A stretch of 15,634 nucleotides of DNA from Gemmatimonadota bacterium (GCA_002686955.1 NYZA01000150.1:1-15634); one strand, 5' to 3'. Shown: positions 1-9,373, counted from the first letter of the stretch. Made by a program: numbers and translations. The notes: a model not told the origin generated them from the letters alone.

Positions 1-46
1 GGAAGTCATTTCTTCGCCGACCCCAAGGCAGAAGGAGCGCAAGATC

Positions 47-889
47 GTGGTCCTTGTCTCCTCTTTGATTCTCGGCGGTGTCGGACTGACCTTCGGAGCT
101 CTGATCGCCGTTGCGAACAAAAAGCTCAAGGTTTGGGAAGACCCTCGCATCGAGGCCGTCAACGAGATGCTGCCCGGATCGAATTGTGGTGCATGCGGTT
201 ATGCCGGTTGTCGCTCTTTTGCCGAGGGAGTGGTCGGGGTTGCGGCCCAGCCGGCCCATTGCACGCAGATGACACCGGTATCGATCGAGATGGTGGCGGG
301 TCTTCTCGGAGTGGAGGCCGGCGAGGCGCAGAAGAAGGTTGCACGGCTGCTGTGCGCAGGCGGCTCCGCCGTCGCGATTCGCGACGCGGAATACCTCGGT
401 GTACAGACCTGCATCGCCGCGGCGGCGGTCGCCGGCGGGGGCAAGTGCTGTTATTGGGGTTGCCTGGGACTTGCGGATTGTGAAGTGGTCTGCGACTACG
501 ACGCGATTCGGATGAACGACCAAGATCTGCCGATCGTCGACCCCGAGCTCTGCACGGCTTGCGGTGACTGCGTCGAGGCTTGCCCCAAGGATCTGTTCAC
601 GATCATGCCGATCGAGCAGGCGCTGATCGTGCAGTGCATGAGCGAGCTCGAGGGCGACCGCGCGGAGGAGCTCTGCTCGGTCGCGTGCACCGCCTGCGGT
701 CGGTGCGTAAGCGACGCGGCGGAGGGACTGATCGAGATGGGCAGAGGCCTGCCGGTCGTGGATTACACAAAGAGCGATTTGGCGGATCGAGCGGCGACGA
801 AAAGCTGTCCCACGGGCGCGATCAGGTGGGTCGAAGGTGCACAGATCTTGGATCCCGAACTCGAACGATCAGGACGTACGGCCGGATGA
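47..889 (+). CDS. rnfB: RnfB, Fe-S subunit of the Rnf complex
   Basis: This is the iron-sulfur subunit that passes electrons between ferredoxin and the membrane part of Rnf, on the cytoplasmic face. An N-terminal membrane helix (about residues 2-23) is followed by the RnfB-type cluster C47, C50, C55, C72. Next come a Cys group at 134, 135, 139, 145 and 149, a ferredoxin cluster CTACGDCVEACP (C169-C179), and a second cluster C214, C217, C220 whose fourth ligand is probably C254 of SCPTGAI. The start chosen is GTG at 47, with AAGGAG at 32-37 nine bases upstream. The frame stays open to the window edge, so a start further upstream cannot be excluded. Its stop overlaps the next ATG (ATGA at 886-889). 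Identification rests on the motif order and on the rnfCDGEA genes that follow. Confidence 0.93.
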   Translation: MVLVSSLILGGVGLTFGALIAVANKKLKVWEDPRIEAVNEMLPGSNCGACGYAGCRSFAEGVVGVAAQPAHCTQMTPVSIEMVAGLLGVEAGEAQKKVARLLCAGGSAVAIRDAEYLGVQTCIAAAAVAGGGKCCYWGCLGLADCEVVCDYDAIRMNDQDLPIVDPELCTACGDCVEACPKDLFTIMPIEQALIVQCMSELEGDRAEELCSVACTACGRCVSDAAEGLIEMGRGLPVVDYTKSDLADRAATKSCPTGAIRWVEGAQILDPELERSGRTAG

Positions 890-3800
890 GCATGCACAAC
901 GACGAGAGACGATCGATTGCACCCAAGTTTCCCGGGATCGAGTGCGCTCTCGACGGCGACGATGCGGTCATGGCGGTCGAGCGCTCGACGGGTGAGAGCA
1001 AGAGAGCGACCGATATCGCGGTGACGGCCGGGATGAGCATGACCGGTCTGCGCTCCGCCGGATTCACCGGAGATCGGGGCGTTGCCCATATGCACGAATC
1101 GCTCTACGCGGCGGCGGGGAAGCGCCTGACTTACGTGCTGAATGTCGCCAGCGGAGCCGTGACCAAACATGCATCGAACCCGCAGGCCGGACACGACGAC
1201 TACCACGCTGTGGACGATACCGGCTTGTTCCATGTTTTCGCACAGGATGTCCAGGAAGCGGCCGATCTGACGCTCATCGCCCATCGAATCGCCGAACTGT
1301 CGCTCAACCCGGGAATCTGCGCGCAGGATCGATCGTCCACCGGTTCCATGATCGAATCGATCCGATTGCCCGAGCCGGAGCTGATTTCGGAGTTCCTGGG
1401 GAAACCGGGCGATCTGATCGAATCCCCGACGCCGGCGCAGCGTACTGTCTTCGGCGAATCGCGTCGCAGAATTCCGGTGCTCTTCGACTACGACTACCCG
1501 GCCATGTTCGGGGCGCTTCAGAACCAAGACGCCTACCAGCAGGGAGTGGCCGCGCAGCGCCCCTTCTTTTTCGATCATGTGGCGCCACTGGCCGATCGCG
1601 CCTTCGCCGAATTCCGCGAGTTGACCGGACGGCGCTATGGTCGCGCCACGGGGTACAGGATCGACGATGCCGAGTACGTCATTCTTGGGCAGGGATCCGT
1701 CGTTCACTCCGCCGAAGCCGTGTGTGATCACCTACGGGCGACACGCGGACTCGCCATTGGTGTCCTCACCCTCACCATGTTCCGTCCTTTCCCCGCCGAT
1801 TCGATCGTCGAGCATCTGGGCGGGCGCAAGGCGGTGCTCGTGTTGGAGCGTGTGGACCAACCATTGGCCGTGGATCCTCCGATCCTGAAAGAGATCAGGG
1901 CTGCGATGGGGAAGGCCGTGGAGAACGGGCGGGGATCAGGTGCGACGGCACATGCGGGAATCGGCTCGATCAGACCCGCCGATGTGCCCGATTTCTTCTC
2001 AGGGTGTTTCGGGCTCGGAGGCCGCGAGCTGCGACCGGCCGATATTGTCGGCGCCGTTCAGAACGTGCTCCCCGAAGGGGCGAAGAGGCGACAGTTCTAC
2101 TTGGGTATCGACTTCATCCGTAAAGATACGCGCCTACCTAAGCTACAGATTTTGCAGGAAGAGCTTCTCGACGGTTACCCCGATCTTGCCGAGCTGGCTG
2201 TTCAACCTGCCGGGGATATAGATCTGTCGCGGGAACAAGCTCTCGCGCTACGGATTCACTCGCTAGGTGGATGGGGTGTGATCTCGACCGGCAAGAAGAT
2301 CGCAACACTTGTCACCGATCTGCTGAAGCTGAGAGTCAAGGGGAAGCCGATGCAGGCTTCCGAGAAGAGAGGTTGGCCGACGACCTTCTTCGCCGCATTC
2401 GCGCCGGAAGCGGTCCGCATCGATGCCGACTTCAGCCACGTCGATGTTGTTCTTTCGGCGGATCCGACGGTGTTCCGCCACTGCAATCCTCTGGCGGGCA
2501 TGCGCGACGGCGGCATCGTCGTCACGGAGAGCGATCTCGAGCCGGCTGAGCTTTGGGCGGAACTCCCTGCCGGCGCGCAGCGCGAGATCAAGGGGCGGGG
2601 ATTGCGCGTCGTGGCGATCGACGCCGCCGGGATCGCCCGGGATGAGACAGCCGATCCCGAGCTGCGCAAAGATCTGAGGGAGGCGGCCCTCATCGGCGCC
2701 TTCTTCCGCCATTCGGGACTGATGAGCCGGGAAGGACTGAAGGAAGAACGCCTTTTCGAAGCTGTGGGGCGAAAGCTCGGGAGGGAGCTCGGTGACCAGG
2801 CGGCACGAGCATCGGACGCCGACGAGCTTCGGGCCTTTCGACGAGGATTCTCCGAAGGGTGTCCTCTGCCTGTCGAAGATTACTCCGTGCGGGAGGCCGA
2901 GGAGGCGGCGGCGCCCTCCGTACCGGAACAGTTACGAAGCGAGGCCGCGAGGGCGGGAGTTGGGCATCCGGGTCGCTTTTGGGAGCGGGTCGGACACCTC
3001 CATCAATCGGGTGTCGACGGAATCGCCGACCCCTTCGCCGCCCTGGGCGTGGTACCGGCCGCGACGAGCTCGATGCGAGATCTGACCGATCTTCGGGTCG
3101 AGGTGCCGGAGTTCATCGCGGAGAAGTGTACGGGTTGCGGCGAGTGTTGGACGCATTGCCCCGATGCCGCGATCCCGGGTGTCGTGAGCACGGTAGAGGA
3201 GACGGTTGAAGCGGCGATCGCGGCCTTATCGAATGGGAGCTCCTTCGATCGTCTTCGCCAGATCGTGCGTCACTTGGGGCGTGAGAGTCGGCGGATCATG
3301 AAGGGAACGCCCTTCCACGGTTTCGGTGATGTGCTCGCCCAGGCCTACAAGACCGTGAGCGAAAAGGTCGTCTGGAGTCCCGAGCGGCGCCGCGAGCTGG
3401 ACGAGGAGTTCGCTCCCGTGTTCTCGGCATTGACCGAGTTCCCTCTCGCCAAGACGGAGCCTTTCTACGACGTACCGGAAGGCCGCAAGAAGGGCACCGG
3501 GGGTTTGCTCTCGGTCACCATCGATCCGAAGACGTGCAAAGGCTGCAACATCTGCATCGATGTCTGCGAAGAGGATGCTTTGCGTGCAGTGAAGCAGGAC
3601 GCGGCGGTCGTGGAGACGTTGCGCCGCAATTGGAAGCTATGGGAGCATCTGCCGGAAACCGATGATAGCTATGTCGGGATCGATGACCTCAGGGAAGAGA
3701 GCGACATACTTCCCAGGTTGCTGCTGAAGAAGAGCACCTACTTCTCGATGTTGGGGGGTGATGGAGGGTGCGCCGGTTGTGGGGAGAAGACCGCTGTCCA

Positions 3801-5757
3801 CTTGGTGCTTTGCGCGGTGCAGGCGGTCATGGCACCGCGCGTGCGCCGGCAGATTCGGACGATCGAGGAGCTGGTCGGCGCCTTGGACGAGAAGGCCCGT
3901 TCGATTCTCGCATCTGATGCTGATCTCGAGCAGGTAGCAATAGCCGATAGCGACGTTCAGATCGAGAAGGAGAAGAGAAACCACCTCACTCGCATAGTCC
4001 GAATGATCGATGATCTGAAAGATTTGAAGTGGCGATACACGGAAGGCCCGGGGGGACGGGGACGGGCAAGCGCGGGATTCGCCAACGCCGCGGGATGCAG
4101 TGCGACTTGGGGGGCGACCTACCCATTCAATCCTTACCCCTTCCCATGGACCCACCACCTTTCCGAAGACGCTCCATCGATCGCATTGGGGCTCTTCGAA
4201 GGACATATGCGCAAGATGGCCGTCGGTTTCGCCGCGCTCCGCCGGGCCCGACTCGAGATCGAGGATCGCTATGATCAAGAGGCTGACGAGGCGATTCTCT
4301 CGTGCCTCGATTGGCGACAGTTCACCGATGGGGAGCTGGGCCTCTGTCCGCCTCTATTCGCCGTCGGTGGTGGCGGTGTGATGGCCGACGCAGGGCTCCA
4401 GCACCTTTCTCGTCTTCTGGTTTCAGGGAAGCCGATTCGAGTGATCGTCGTCGATGCGCAGGCCGGTTCGGGGGTCGGGAGTCGGCAAGATGCGCCCTGT
4501 GCGATAGGGGAGATGGGCAAGGAGACGGCACTTGTCGCCATGGCCCATCGCGGTGCATATGTGCTCCAGACATCTCAGGCTCAGCCTTCGCACCTCTTGG
4601 GTGGAACGATTCGCGGCCTTCAGGTTCGCCGACCCGCACTCTTTCTGCTCCACACACCCTGTCCACCCACCCACGGGATCGGTGCGGACGCCGGTGTGCG
4701 ATCCGCGCGCCTCGCGATGGAAAGCAGGGCATTTCCTCTGCTTCGTTTCGATCCGGATCGAGGAGCGGCACTGGCCGACTGTCTCAGTCTGAACGGCAAT
4801 CCGAACCAAGACGAGCTGTGGGCGACGAGAGAGCTGAACCACCTCGGCGACGACGGTGAGAAGAGCACCATGTCGTTGCCCGTGACGATCGCCGATTGGG
4901 CCGCCACCGAGGCGCGTTTCGAGCGTCACTTCACTCCCATTCCCGATGACGGATTGGGCGAATGGGTGGCTTTCCACGAGTATATCGAGCGCTCGCTCGA
5001 CGGCAGAGAGGGAGTGTCGCCATTTATCTTCACCGTCGACCGCGAAGGCCGCTTGCACCGGATGTCGGTCTCGCAAGAGATGGTGGAGTTGGGCGAAGAC
5101 CGACGTCTCTACTGGTCTCAGCTGCGCCAGATGGCGGGGATCGAGATATCGGAATCGACGCAGGCGCGGCTCGACGCGGAGCTCGAGGCGAAGACGGAGG
5201 CGATTCGAGCGGAATACGAAGGGAAGATCCGCGAGCTCAGGGCAACCTACCCCGCTTTCATCGCTCTTCGAATGGCCGAGGCCTTGCTCCGGACCGCGGA
5301 TGGTCGGTCGCCGATCGGAGGAGGTTCCGTCGGGGACGCTGCATGGAGTCTTGCGCCCGCCGATCTTTCCGGGCCGTCGTCGGGGGCCGACACTGCGCGG
5401 GCCGAAACGCTCGCTTCGGCGACCGCTGCGGCTCTCGCCTCTCCCGCCACGGCAAAGAACTCGGAGGTGGCAGCCGAAGCGCCCCTCGAAGAAGATGATG
5501 ATGGTCTGGGGCTGGAGCCCTACATCGAGTCGATCCGCTGCACCGCCTGCAACGAATGCACCAATCTGAATCGAAAGCTCTTCGCCTACAACGACAAGAA
5601 GCAGGCGATCATCGCGGATGCAGAGGCGGGCTCGTTCAAAGATATCGTGACGGCGGCGGAGAAGTGCCCGGTTCGGATCATCCATCCGGGAACACCATTG
5701 AACCCGGACGAGAAGGATCTCGAGAAGTGGATCGCCCGAGCAGATCCCTTCAATTAG
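886..5757 (+). CDS. POR-like fused Fe-S protein, probably catalytically inactive
   Basis: This 1623-aa protein follows the fused pyruvate/2-oxoacid:ferredoxin oxidoreductase plan. Residues 1-440 resemble the alpha domains (HMHESLYAAAGKR, GHDDYHAVDD, GQGSVV). The gamma domain begins near 461 (GGWGVISTGKK). Ferredoxin clusters start at C748 (CTGCGECWTHCP) and C884 (CKGCNICIDVC). The TPP-type domain begins at C962/C965 (GCAGCGEK) and holds AGCSATWGATYPFNPYPF. An Ala-rich linker near 1500-1545 leads to a C-terminal ferredoxin domain (C1552 onward, EKCPV). Family catalytic motifs are absent or changed. There is no YPITPS or EPE(S/G)EH segment, ARAL-type Arg is Gly90, QDGF reads QDRS, GDG reads GGG (Gly1163), and SNTGG reads SGVGS (1195-1199). 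ATG 886 is preferred to upstream in-frame ATGs because it overlaps the rnfB stop and starts the homology. A 1.6-kb-codon frame without stops argues that the protein is made; an electron-relay role for Rnf is inference. Confidence 0.85.
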   Translation: MSMHNDERRSIAPKFPGIECALDGDDAVMAVERSTGESKRATDIAVTAGMSMTGLRSAGFTGDRGVAHMHESLYAAAGKRLTYVLNVASGAVTKHASNPQAGHDDYHAVDDTGLFHVFAQDVQEAADLTLIAHRIAELSLNPGICAQDRSSTGSMIESIRLPEPELISEFLGKPGDLIESPTPAQRTVFGESRRRIPVLFDYDYPAMFGALQNQDAYQQGVAAQRPFFFDHVAPLADRAFAEFRELTGRRYGRATGYRIDDAEYVILGQGSVVHSAEAVCDHLRATRGLAIGVLTLTMFRPFPADSIVEHLGGRKAVLVLERVDQPLAVDPPILKEIRAAMGKAVENGRGSGATAHAGIGSIRPADVPDFFSGCFGLGGRELRPADIVGAVQNVLPEGAKRRQFYLGIDFIRKDTRLPKLQILQEELLDGYPDLAELAVQPAGDIDLSREQALALRIHSLGGWGVISTGKKIATLVTDLLKLRVKGKPMQASEKRGWPTTFFAAFAPEAVRIDADFSHVDVVLSADPTVFRHCNPLAGMRDGGIVVTESDLEPAELWAELPAGAQREIKGRGLRVVAIDAAGIARDETADPELRKDLREAALIGAFFRHSGLMSREGLKEERLFEAVGRKLGRELGDQAARASDADELRAFRRGFSEGCPLPVEDYSVREAEEAAAPSVPEQLRSEAARAGVGHPGRFWERVGHLHQSGVDGIADPFAALGVVPAATSSMRDLTDLRVEVPEFIAEKCTGCGECWTHCPDAAIPGVVSTVEETVEAAIAALSNGSSFDRLRQIVRHLGRESRRIMKGTPFHGFGDVLAQAYKTVSEKVVWSPERRRELDEEFAPVFSALTEFPLAKTEPFYDVPEGRKKGTGGLLSVTIDPKTCKGCNICIDVCEEDALRAVKQDAAVVETLRRNWKLWEHLPETDDSYVGIDDLREESDILPRLLLKKSTYFSMLGGDGGCAGCGEKTAVHLVLCAVQAVMAPRVRRQIRTIEELVGALDEKARSILASDADLEQVAIADSDVQIEKEKRNHLTRIVRMIDDLKDLKWRYTEGPGGRGRASAGFANAAGCSATWGATYPFNPYPFPWTHHLSEDAPSIALGLFEGHMRKMAVGFAALRRARLEIEDRYDQEADEAILSCLDWRQFTDGELGLCPPLFAVGGGGVMADAGLQHLSRLLVSGKPIRVIVVDAQAGSGVGSRQDAPCAIGEMGKETALVAMAHRGAYVLQTSQAQPSHLLGGTIRGLQVRRPALFLLHTPCPPTHGIGADAGVRSARLAMESRAFPLLRFDPDRGAALADCLSLNGNPNQDELWATRELNHLGDDGEKSTMSLPVTIADWAATEARFERHFTPIPDDGLGEWVAFHEYIERSLDGREGVSPFIFTVDREGRLHRMSVSQEMVELGEDRRLYWSQLRQMAGIEISESTQARLDAELEAKTEAIRAEYEGKIRELRATYPAFIALRMAEALLRTADGRSPIGGGSVGDAAWSLAPADLSGPSSGADTARAETLASATAAALASPATAKNSEVAAEAPLEEDDDGLGLEPYIESIRCTACNECTNLNRKLFAYNDKKQAIIADAEAGSFKDIVTAAEKCPVRIIHPGTPLNPDEKDLEKWIARADPFN

Positions 5758-5767
5758 AGAAGACACC

Positions 5768-7105
5768 ATGAGCTCCCTCAGCTCCCTGTCAGCGACATTT
5801 CGCCATGGCGTACATCCGCCGGAGTCGAAAGAGCTGACTTCCGGCGTGGTTGTGCGGCGCATGCCCTACCCCGACGAGGTCGTGCTTCCGATGAGGCAGC
5901 ATACCGGCAGCCCCGCTGAGCCGATCGTGCGTCCCGGCGATCAGGTCGAAAGGGGTGACAAGATCGCCGAAGCGACGGGCTGGGTGTCGGTGCCGATCCA
6001 TGCGTCGGCCACGGGAACCGTCTCCGCGCTCGACCATTGGCCTCATCCGGATGGGAGCTTCGCGCAGTCGGTTCGAATCGATGTGGACCCTTTTTCTGCA
6101 CAGGATACCCGGCATCGCGTACTTCCGGTGTGGTCGGGACTGTCTCCGAAGGAGCTGGTGGGCGCGATTCGTGACGCCGGCCTCGTTGGATTGGGCGGGG
6201 CGGCCTTTCCCACCCACGTCAAACTGTCGCCACCCGAGGAGCAGAAGATCGATGTGCTGCTTCTGAACGGTTGCGAGTGCGAGCCGTACCTCACGACGGA
6301 CCACCGAACGATGGTCGACTTTCCGGAGCGGGTGCTGCTCGGCACGCGGATCATGATGCGCTGCCTCGGCGTGAAACGCTGTCTGATCGGAATCGAGAAA
6401 AACAAGCCCGACGCGATCGCCGCGATCGAGCGGGGTTTGCCCGAGGATCTCGATATCGCGGTCGCTCCGCTCAGCGTGAAGTACCCACAAGGCGCCGAGA
6501 AGATGCTGATCAAGGCACTGGTCGATCGGGAAGTGCCGAGCGGCAGACTGCCGATGCATGTGGGAGCGGTCGTGCAAAATGTCGCATCGGTCGCCACGAT
6601 CGCGGAGGTCTTCGAAACCGGTCTCCCCCTTCTGGAACGGATCGTTACCGTCACCGGCCCCGGCGTCGTCCGCCCCGCGAACCTGATCGTTCCGGTGGGC
6701 ACCAAACTTCGCGATCTGCTCGAAGCCTGCGGTGGATTAGTTGATGACGCCCGTGAGATCATCAGCGGTGGGCCGATGATGGGGATTGCCCAGAAGAGCC
6801 TCGAAGCGCCGGTTCTCAAGGGAACGACCGGAATCGTCGTTCTAACCGAGGATGAGTGCAAGCGCCGGGAGACCCACCCCTGCATCCGCTGCGGCCACTG
6901 TCTCGAGGCCTGTCCCGTCTATCTCAACCCACAACTGCTGGGTTCCATGGCAAGGGTGGGGCGCTACAGCGAGATGGAAGAAGAACATCTGGCGGACTGC
7001 ATGCTCTGCGGGTGCTGCTCGTACGTTTGCCCCTCCAATATTCCACTGAGTCAGCTTTTTCAGCTGAGCAAATCCGCCCTGCAGCGGAAGAAGAGAGCGA
7101 CATGA
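5768..7105 (+). CDS. rnfC: RnfC, NADH/FMN-binding subunit of the Rnf complex
   Basis: RnfC is the peripheral cytoplasmic subunit that handles NAD(H) through FMN and two [4Fe-4S] clusters. The 445-aa product starts with the short N-terminal FxxGVHPPESKE segment. It continues with a barrel-sandwich region (VRPGDQVERGDKIA), the nucleotide/FMN-binding run GLVGLGGAAFPTH near residue 140, and NGCECEPYLTTDHR. The SLBB-like middle region contains VTGPGVVRPANL, and GGPMMG follows. Near the C-terminus are two clusters, CIRCGHCLEACP and CMLCGCCSYVCP. All expected motifs are intact and the length is usual for short RnfC forms without the Ala/Lys-rich tail. It begins 10 bases after the POR-like stop, and its stop overlaps the rnfD start (ATGA at 7102-7105), suggesting coupled translation. 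Confidence 0.96.
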   Translation: MSSLSSLSATFRHGVHPPESKELTSGVVVRRMPYPDEVVLPMRQHTGSPAEPIVRPGDQVERGDKIAEATGWVSVPIHASATGTVSALDHWPHPDGSFAQSVRIDVDPFSAQDTRHRVLPVWSGLSPKELVGAIRDAGLVGLGGAAFPTHVKLSPPEEQKIDVLLLNGCECEPYLTTDHRTMVDFPERVLLGTRIMMRCLGVKRCLIGIEKNKPDAIAAIERGLPEDLDIAVAPLSVKYPQGAEKMLIKALVDREVPSGRLPMHVGAVVQNVASVATIAEVFETGLPLLERIVTVTGPGVVRPANLIVPVGTKLRDLLEACGGLVDDAREIISGGPMMGIAQKSLEAPVLKGTTGIVVLTEDECKRRETHPCIRCGHCLEACPVYLNPQLLGSMARVGRYSEMEEEHLADCMLCGCCSYVCPSNIPLSQLFQLSKSALQRKKRAT

Positions 7106-8109
7106 GCGCGCCTGGTCTTCTGGTCACGGCGTCGCCGCATTTGAGCGCCAAGGCCAGTACGCCCACCATCATGTGGAACGTCATTGGGAGCCTCGTCCCG
7201 ATCGTGATCGTATCGATATACCTTTTTAGGATCAGCGCTCTGCTGGTCCTGGCTGCGAGCGTGGCGGGTGCGTTGCTTCCCGAGCGTATATGGAGTAGAG
7301 TCGGGGCAGTGCGGGACGGCTCCGCTCTGATCACGGGGATCTTGCTGGCGTTGACTCTTCCTCCGGGGATTCCGATCTGGATGGCCTTCGCGGGCGCATT
7401 CTTCGGAGTCGCCTTTGGAAAGCTCGTCTTTGGAGGATTGGGACAGAATCCCTTCAACCCCGCTTTGCTCGGGCGGGCGTTCCTGCAGGCGGCGTTCCCC
7501 GTCGCTCTGACCACCTGGCCCCTCCCCGGGGGGAATTGGCTGGCGTTCAAAGGCGACACTTTGGCGTTGCCATTGATGAGCGCGAATGCCCCGGACGCCG
7601 TGACGGCCGCTACGCCTCTGGGGTTGATGAAGTTCGAGCACACCTCCACATCGCTTTTCGATCTCTTCTTGGGCTTCACCGGAGGCACACTCGGAGAAAC
7701 ATCGGCTGCATTGGTCTTGATATGCGGTGGCTATCTTGCCTGGCGCAGGTTTCTCGAGTGGAGAATTCCGGCGAGCATCTTCGCGACCGTCGCTCTGCTG
7801 AGCGGGCTCTTTTTCCTGATAGATCCCGCCAGGTATCCGAACCCTCTCTTCATGCTGCTTTCAGGTGGTCTGATGCTCGGCGCTGTGTTCATGGCCACCG
7901 ACATGGTGACCTCGCCCACGACGCACAAGGGGTGCTGGATCTTCGGCGTTGGAATTGGCGCCCTCGTCGTGGTGATTCGCCTTTGGGGCGGGCTCGCCGA
8001 AGGTGTGATGTACGCCATCCTCCTGATGAATGCTCTTGTGCCCTTCATCAACCGATGGACCCAGCCAACCCTCTTCGGGTCTCGGAAGAAAGTCGACGTG
8101 GCATCGTGA
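7102..8109 (+). CDS. rnfD: RnfD, flavinylated membrane subunit of the Rnf complex
   Basis: RnfD is an integral membrane subunit carrying a covalent FMN and homologous to NqrB. The 335-aa product is rich in hydrophobic helices, about eight to ten. It contains the family runs GSALITGILLALTLPP, FGKLVFGGLGQNPFNPALLGRAFLQ and MATDMVTSPTTHKG. The flavinylation site is DAVTAATPL; by analogy with S/TGAT-type sites Thr171 is the likely attachment residue and ApbE the transferase. ATG 7102 overlaps the rnfC stop and gives the expected N-terminus (SPHLSAKASTPTIMWNV). Longer upstream reading frames in this phase lie inside rnfC and are not used. The stop region overlaps the proposed GTG start of rnfG. 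Confidence 0.96.
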   Translation: MSAPGLLVTASPHLSAKASTPTIMWNVIGSLVPIVIVSIYLFRISALLVLAASVAGALLPERIWSRVGAVRDGSALITGILLALTLPPGIPIWMAFAGAFFGVAFGKLVFGGLGQNPFNPALLGRAFLQAAFPVALTTWPLPGGNWLAFKGDTLALPLMSANAPDAVTAATPLGLMKFEHTSTSLFDLFLGFTGGTLGETSAALVLICGGYLAWRRFLEWRIPASIFATVALLSGLFFLIDPARYPNPLFMLLSGGLMLGAVFMATDMVTSPTTHKGCWIFGVGIGALVVVIRLWGGLAEGVMYAILLMNALVPFINRWTQPTLFGSRKKVDVAS

Positions 8110-8759
8110 GTACGGCTGCCGTCATGACACGGAGGGAGGCTCCGGCCTGGCGTCTGGTCGCCACTCTCACGTTCGCTGGTGCGCTGGCCGGACTCTTGCT
8201 CGTATTCGTGTTCGATGCGACCCAGCCCCGGATCGAGGCGTACAAAGAGAAGATGTTGGCTCTCGCGGTCGGCGAAGTCTTGGGCAGTCCCAGCGATGTC
8301 GAGACACTTTATCGCGTCGACGGACGACTTGTTTCGGAGCTGTCGGCCGGGATCCATGATAGAACCACCGATCGTGTGTTCCGCGGATTGGGCGATGACG
8401 GTAGTCAGATCGGTTTTGCCATCGTTGCCGCACAGCCCGGTTTTCAAGATGTCGTCAGGCTCATATTTGGCTACGACCCTTCGGACGGGGAAATCCTCGG
8501 CATGAAGGTGCTCGAGAGCAAAGAGACGCCGGGACTGGGCGACAAGATCGAAAAGGACCGCGATTTCGTGGGCCAGTTTCACGGCGTGCTCGCTCCGCTC
8601 ATCGGCGTCAAATCGGGAAAGGGGACCGGAGGTCCAGACGAGATCGACATGATCACCGGTGCGACGATCTCCTCTCGCGCGGTGATCAAGATCATCAATC
8701 AGGCTATCGAAGGATGGTCACCGCTCGTGACGGACTACGGCGTGGAGGCCGGAGAATGA
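8106..8759 (+). CDS. rnfG: RnfG, FMN-binding subunit of the Rnf complex
   Basis: RnfG is a membrane-anchored periplasmic flavoprotein homologous to NqrC. The 217-aa product has one N-terminal transmembrane helix (about residues 15-36, FAGALAGLLLVFVF). The FMN_bind domain ends in DMITGATISSRAV, where Thr187 of TGAT is the expected covalent FMN site. GMKVLESKETPGLGDKI is a typical FMN_bind signature and is complete. Two starts are possible: GTG 8106, overlapping the rnfD stop as GTGA, and ATG 8124. I prefer 8106 because neighbouring genes use the same stop/start overlap, but neither has a clear Shine-Dalgarno sequence. The end overlaps rnfE. Confidence 0.95.
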   Translation: MSTAAVMTRREAPAWRLVATLTFAGALAGLLLVFVFDATQPRIEAYKEKMLALAVGEVLGSPSDVETLYRVDGRLVSELSAGIHDRTTDRVFRGLGDDGSQIGFAIVAAQPGFQDVVRLIFGYDPSDGEILGMKVLESKETPGLGDKIEKDRDFVGQFHGVLAPLIGVKSGKGTGGPDEIDMITGATISSRAVIKIINQAIEGWSPLVTDYGVEAGE

Positions 8760-9373
8760 GCCGAACGACGCCCACCGAGGATCTGCTGCGTGGAATCTGG
8801 AAAGAGAACCCAGTCTTGATCCACATGTTGGGGCTTTGCCCGGCTCTCGCGGTAACGAATTCCGTCGCCAACAGTCTAGCCATGGGGATCGCGACGTTTT
8901 TTGTTCTGGTCGGATCGAGCCTCTTGGTATCGCTTCTACGCAAGTACATCCCCCATGAGGTGAGGATCTCGACCTACATCCTGATCATCGCGACTTTCGT
9001 CACCGTCGCGGACATGTCTCTCGAAGCCCTGGTGCCGACGATCCACAAGGCGCTCGGTGCGTTCATCGCCCTCATCGTCGTAAACTGCATGATTCTGGGC
9101 CGACAAGAGGCGTTCGCGTCGAAGAACTCGGTGGGACGCTCGCTTCTCGATGCCGTTGGAACCGGTGTGGGCTTCATCATTGCGTTGGTGATGATGGGCG
9201 CATTTAGAGAAATACTCGGCAGCGGGTCGTTTCTTGGTGTCGGCCTCTTCGGATCGAGTTTCGAGCCCTGGGTGATCATGATTCTGCCACCCGGCGGGTT
9301 CCTTACGCTGGGCTTGCTGCTCCTGGGTCTTAGCGCCTGGCAACGCCGATCGGCCGGCGAGGGGATGGCGTAG
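8756..9373 (+). CDS. rnfE: RnfE, membrane subunit of the Rnf complex
   Basis: RnfE is a six-helix membrane subunit that pairs with RnfA; the homologues NqrD and NqrE hold an Fe or [2Fe-2S] centre between them. The 205-aa product starts with a KENPVLIHMLGLCPALAVT stretch typical of the family. A second conserved Cys lies in IVVNCMILGRQEAFAS, the two being the expected metal ligands from this subunit. The start is ATG 8756, with GGAGG at 8744-8748 seven bases upstream, overlapping the rnfG stop as ATGA. The last codon abuts the rnfA ATG directly. Nothing is missing. Confidence 0.96.
   Translation: MSRTTPTEDLLRGIWKENPVLIHMLGLCPALAVTNSVANSLAMGIATFFVLVGSSLLVSLLRKYIPHEVRISTYILIIATFVTVADMSLEALVPTIHKALGAFIALIVVNCMILGRQEAFASKNSVGRSLLDAVGTGVGFIIALVMMGAFREILGSGSFLGVGLFGSSFEPWVIMILPPGGFLTLGLLLLGLSAWQRRSAGEGMA

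Noticed and set aside
580-885. Upstream in-frame extension of the POR-like gene into rnfB
   Set aside because: It lies in another frame of rnfB, shows no POR similarity, and ATG 886 overlaps the rnfB stop as at other junctions here.
763-1731. Minus-strand open frame of 322 codons
   Set aside because: Overlaps rnfB and the POR-like gene antisense and shows no family motifs.
4423-5862. Long minus-strand open frame of 479 codons opposite the POR-like gene
   Set aside because: Arg/Ser/Gly-rich, no recognisable motifs; a shadow of GC-rich coding sequence on the other strand.
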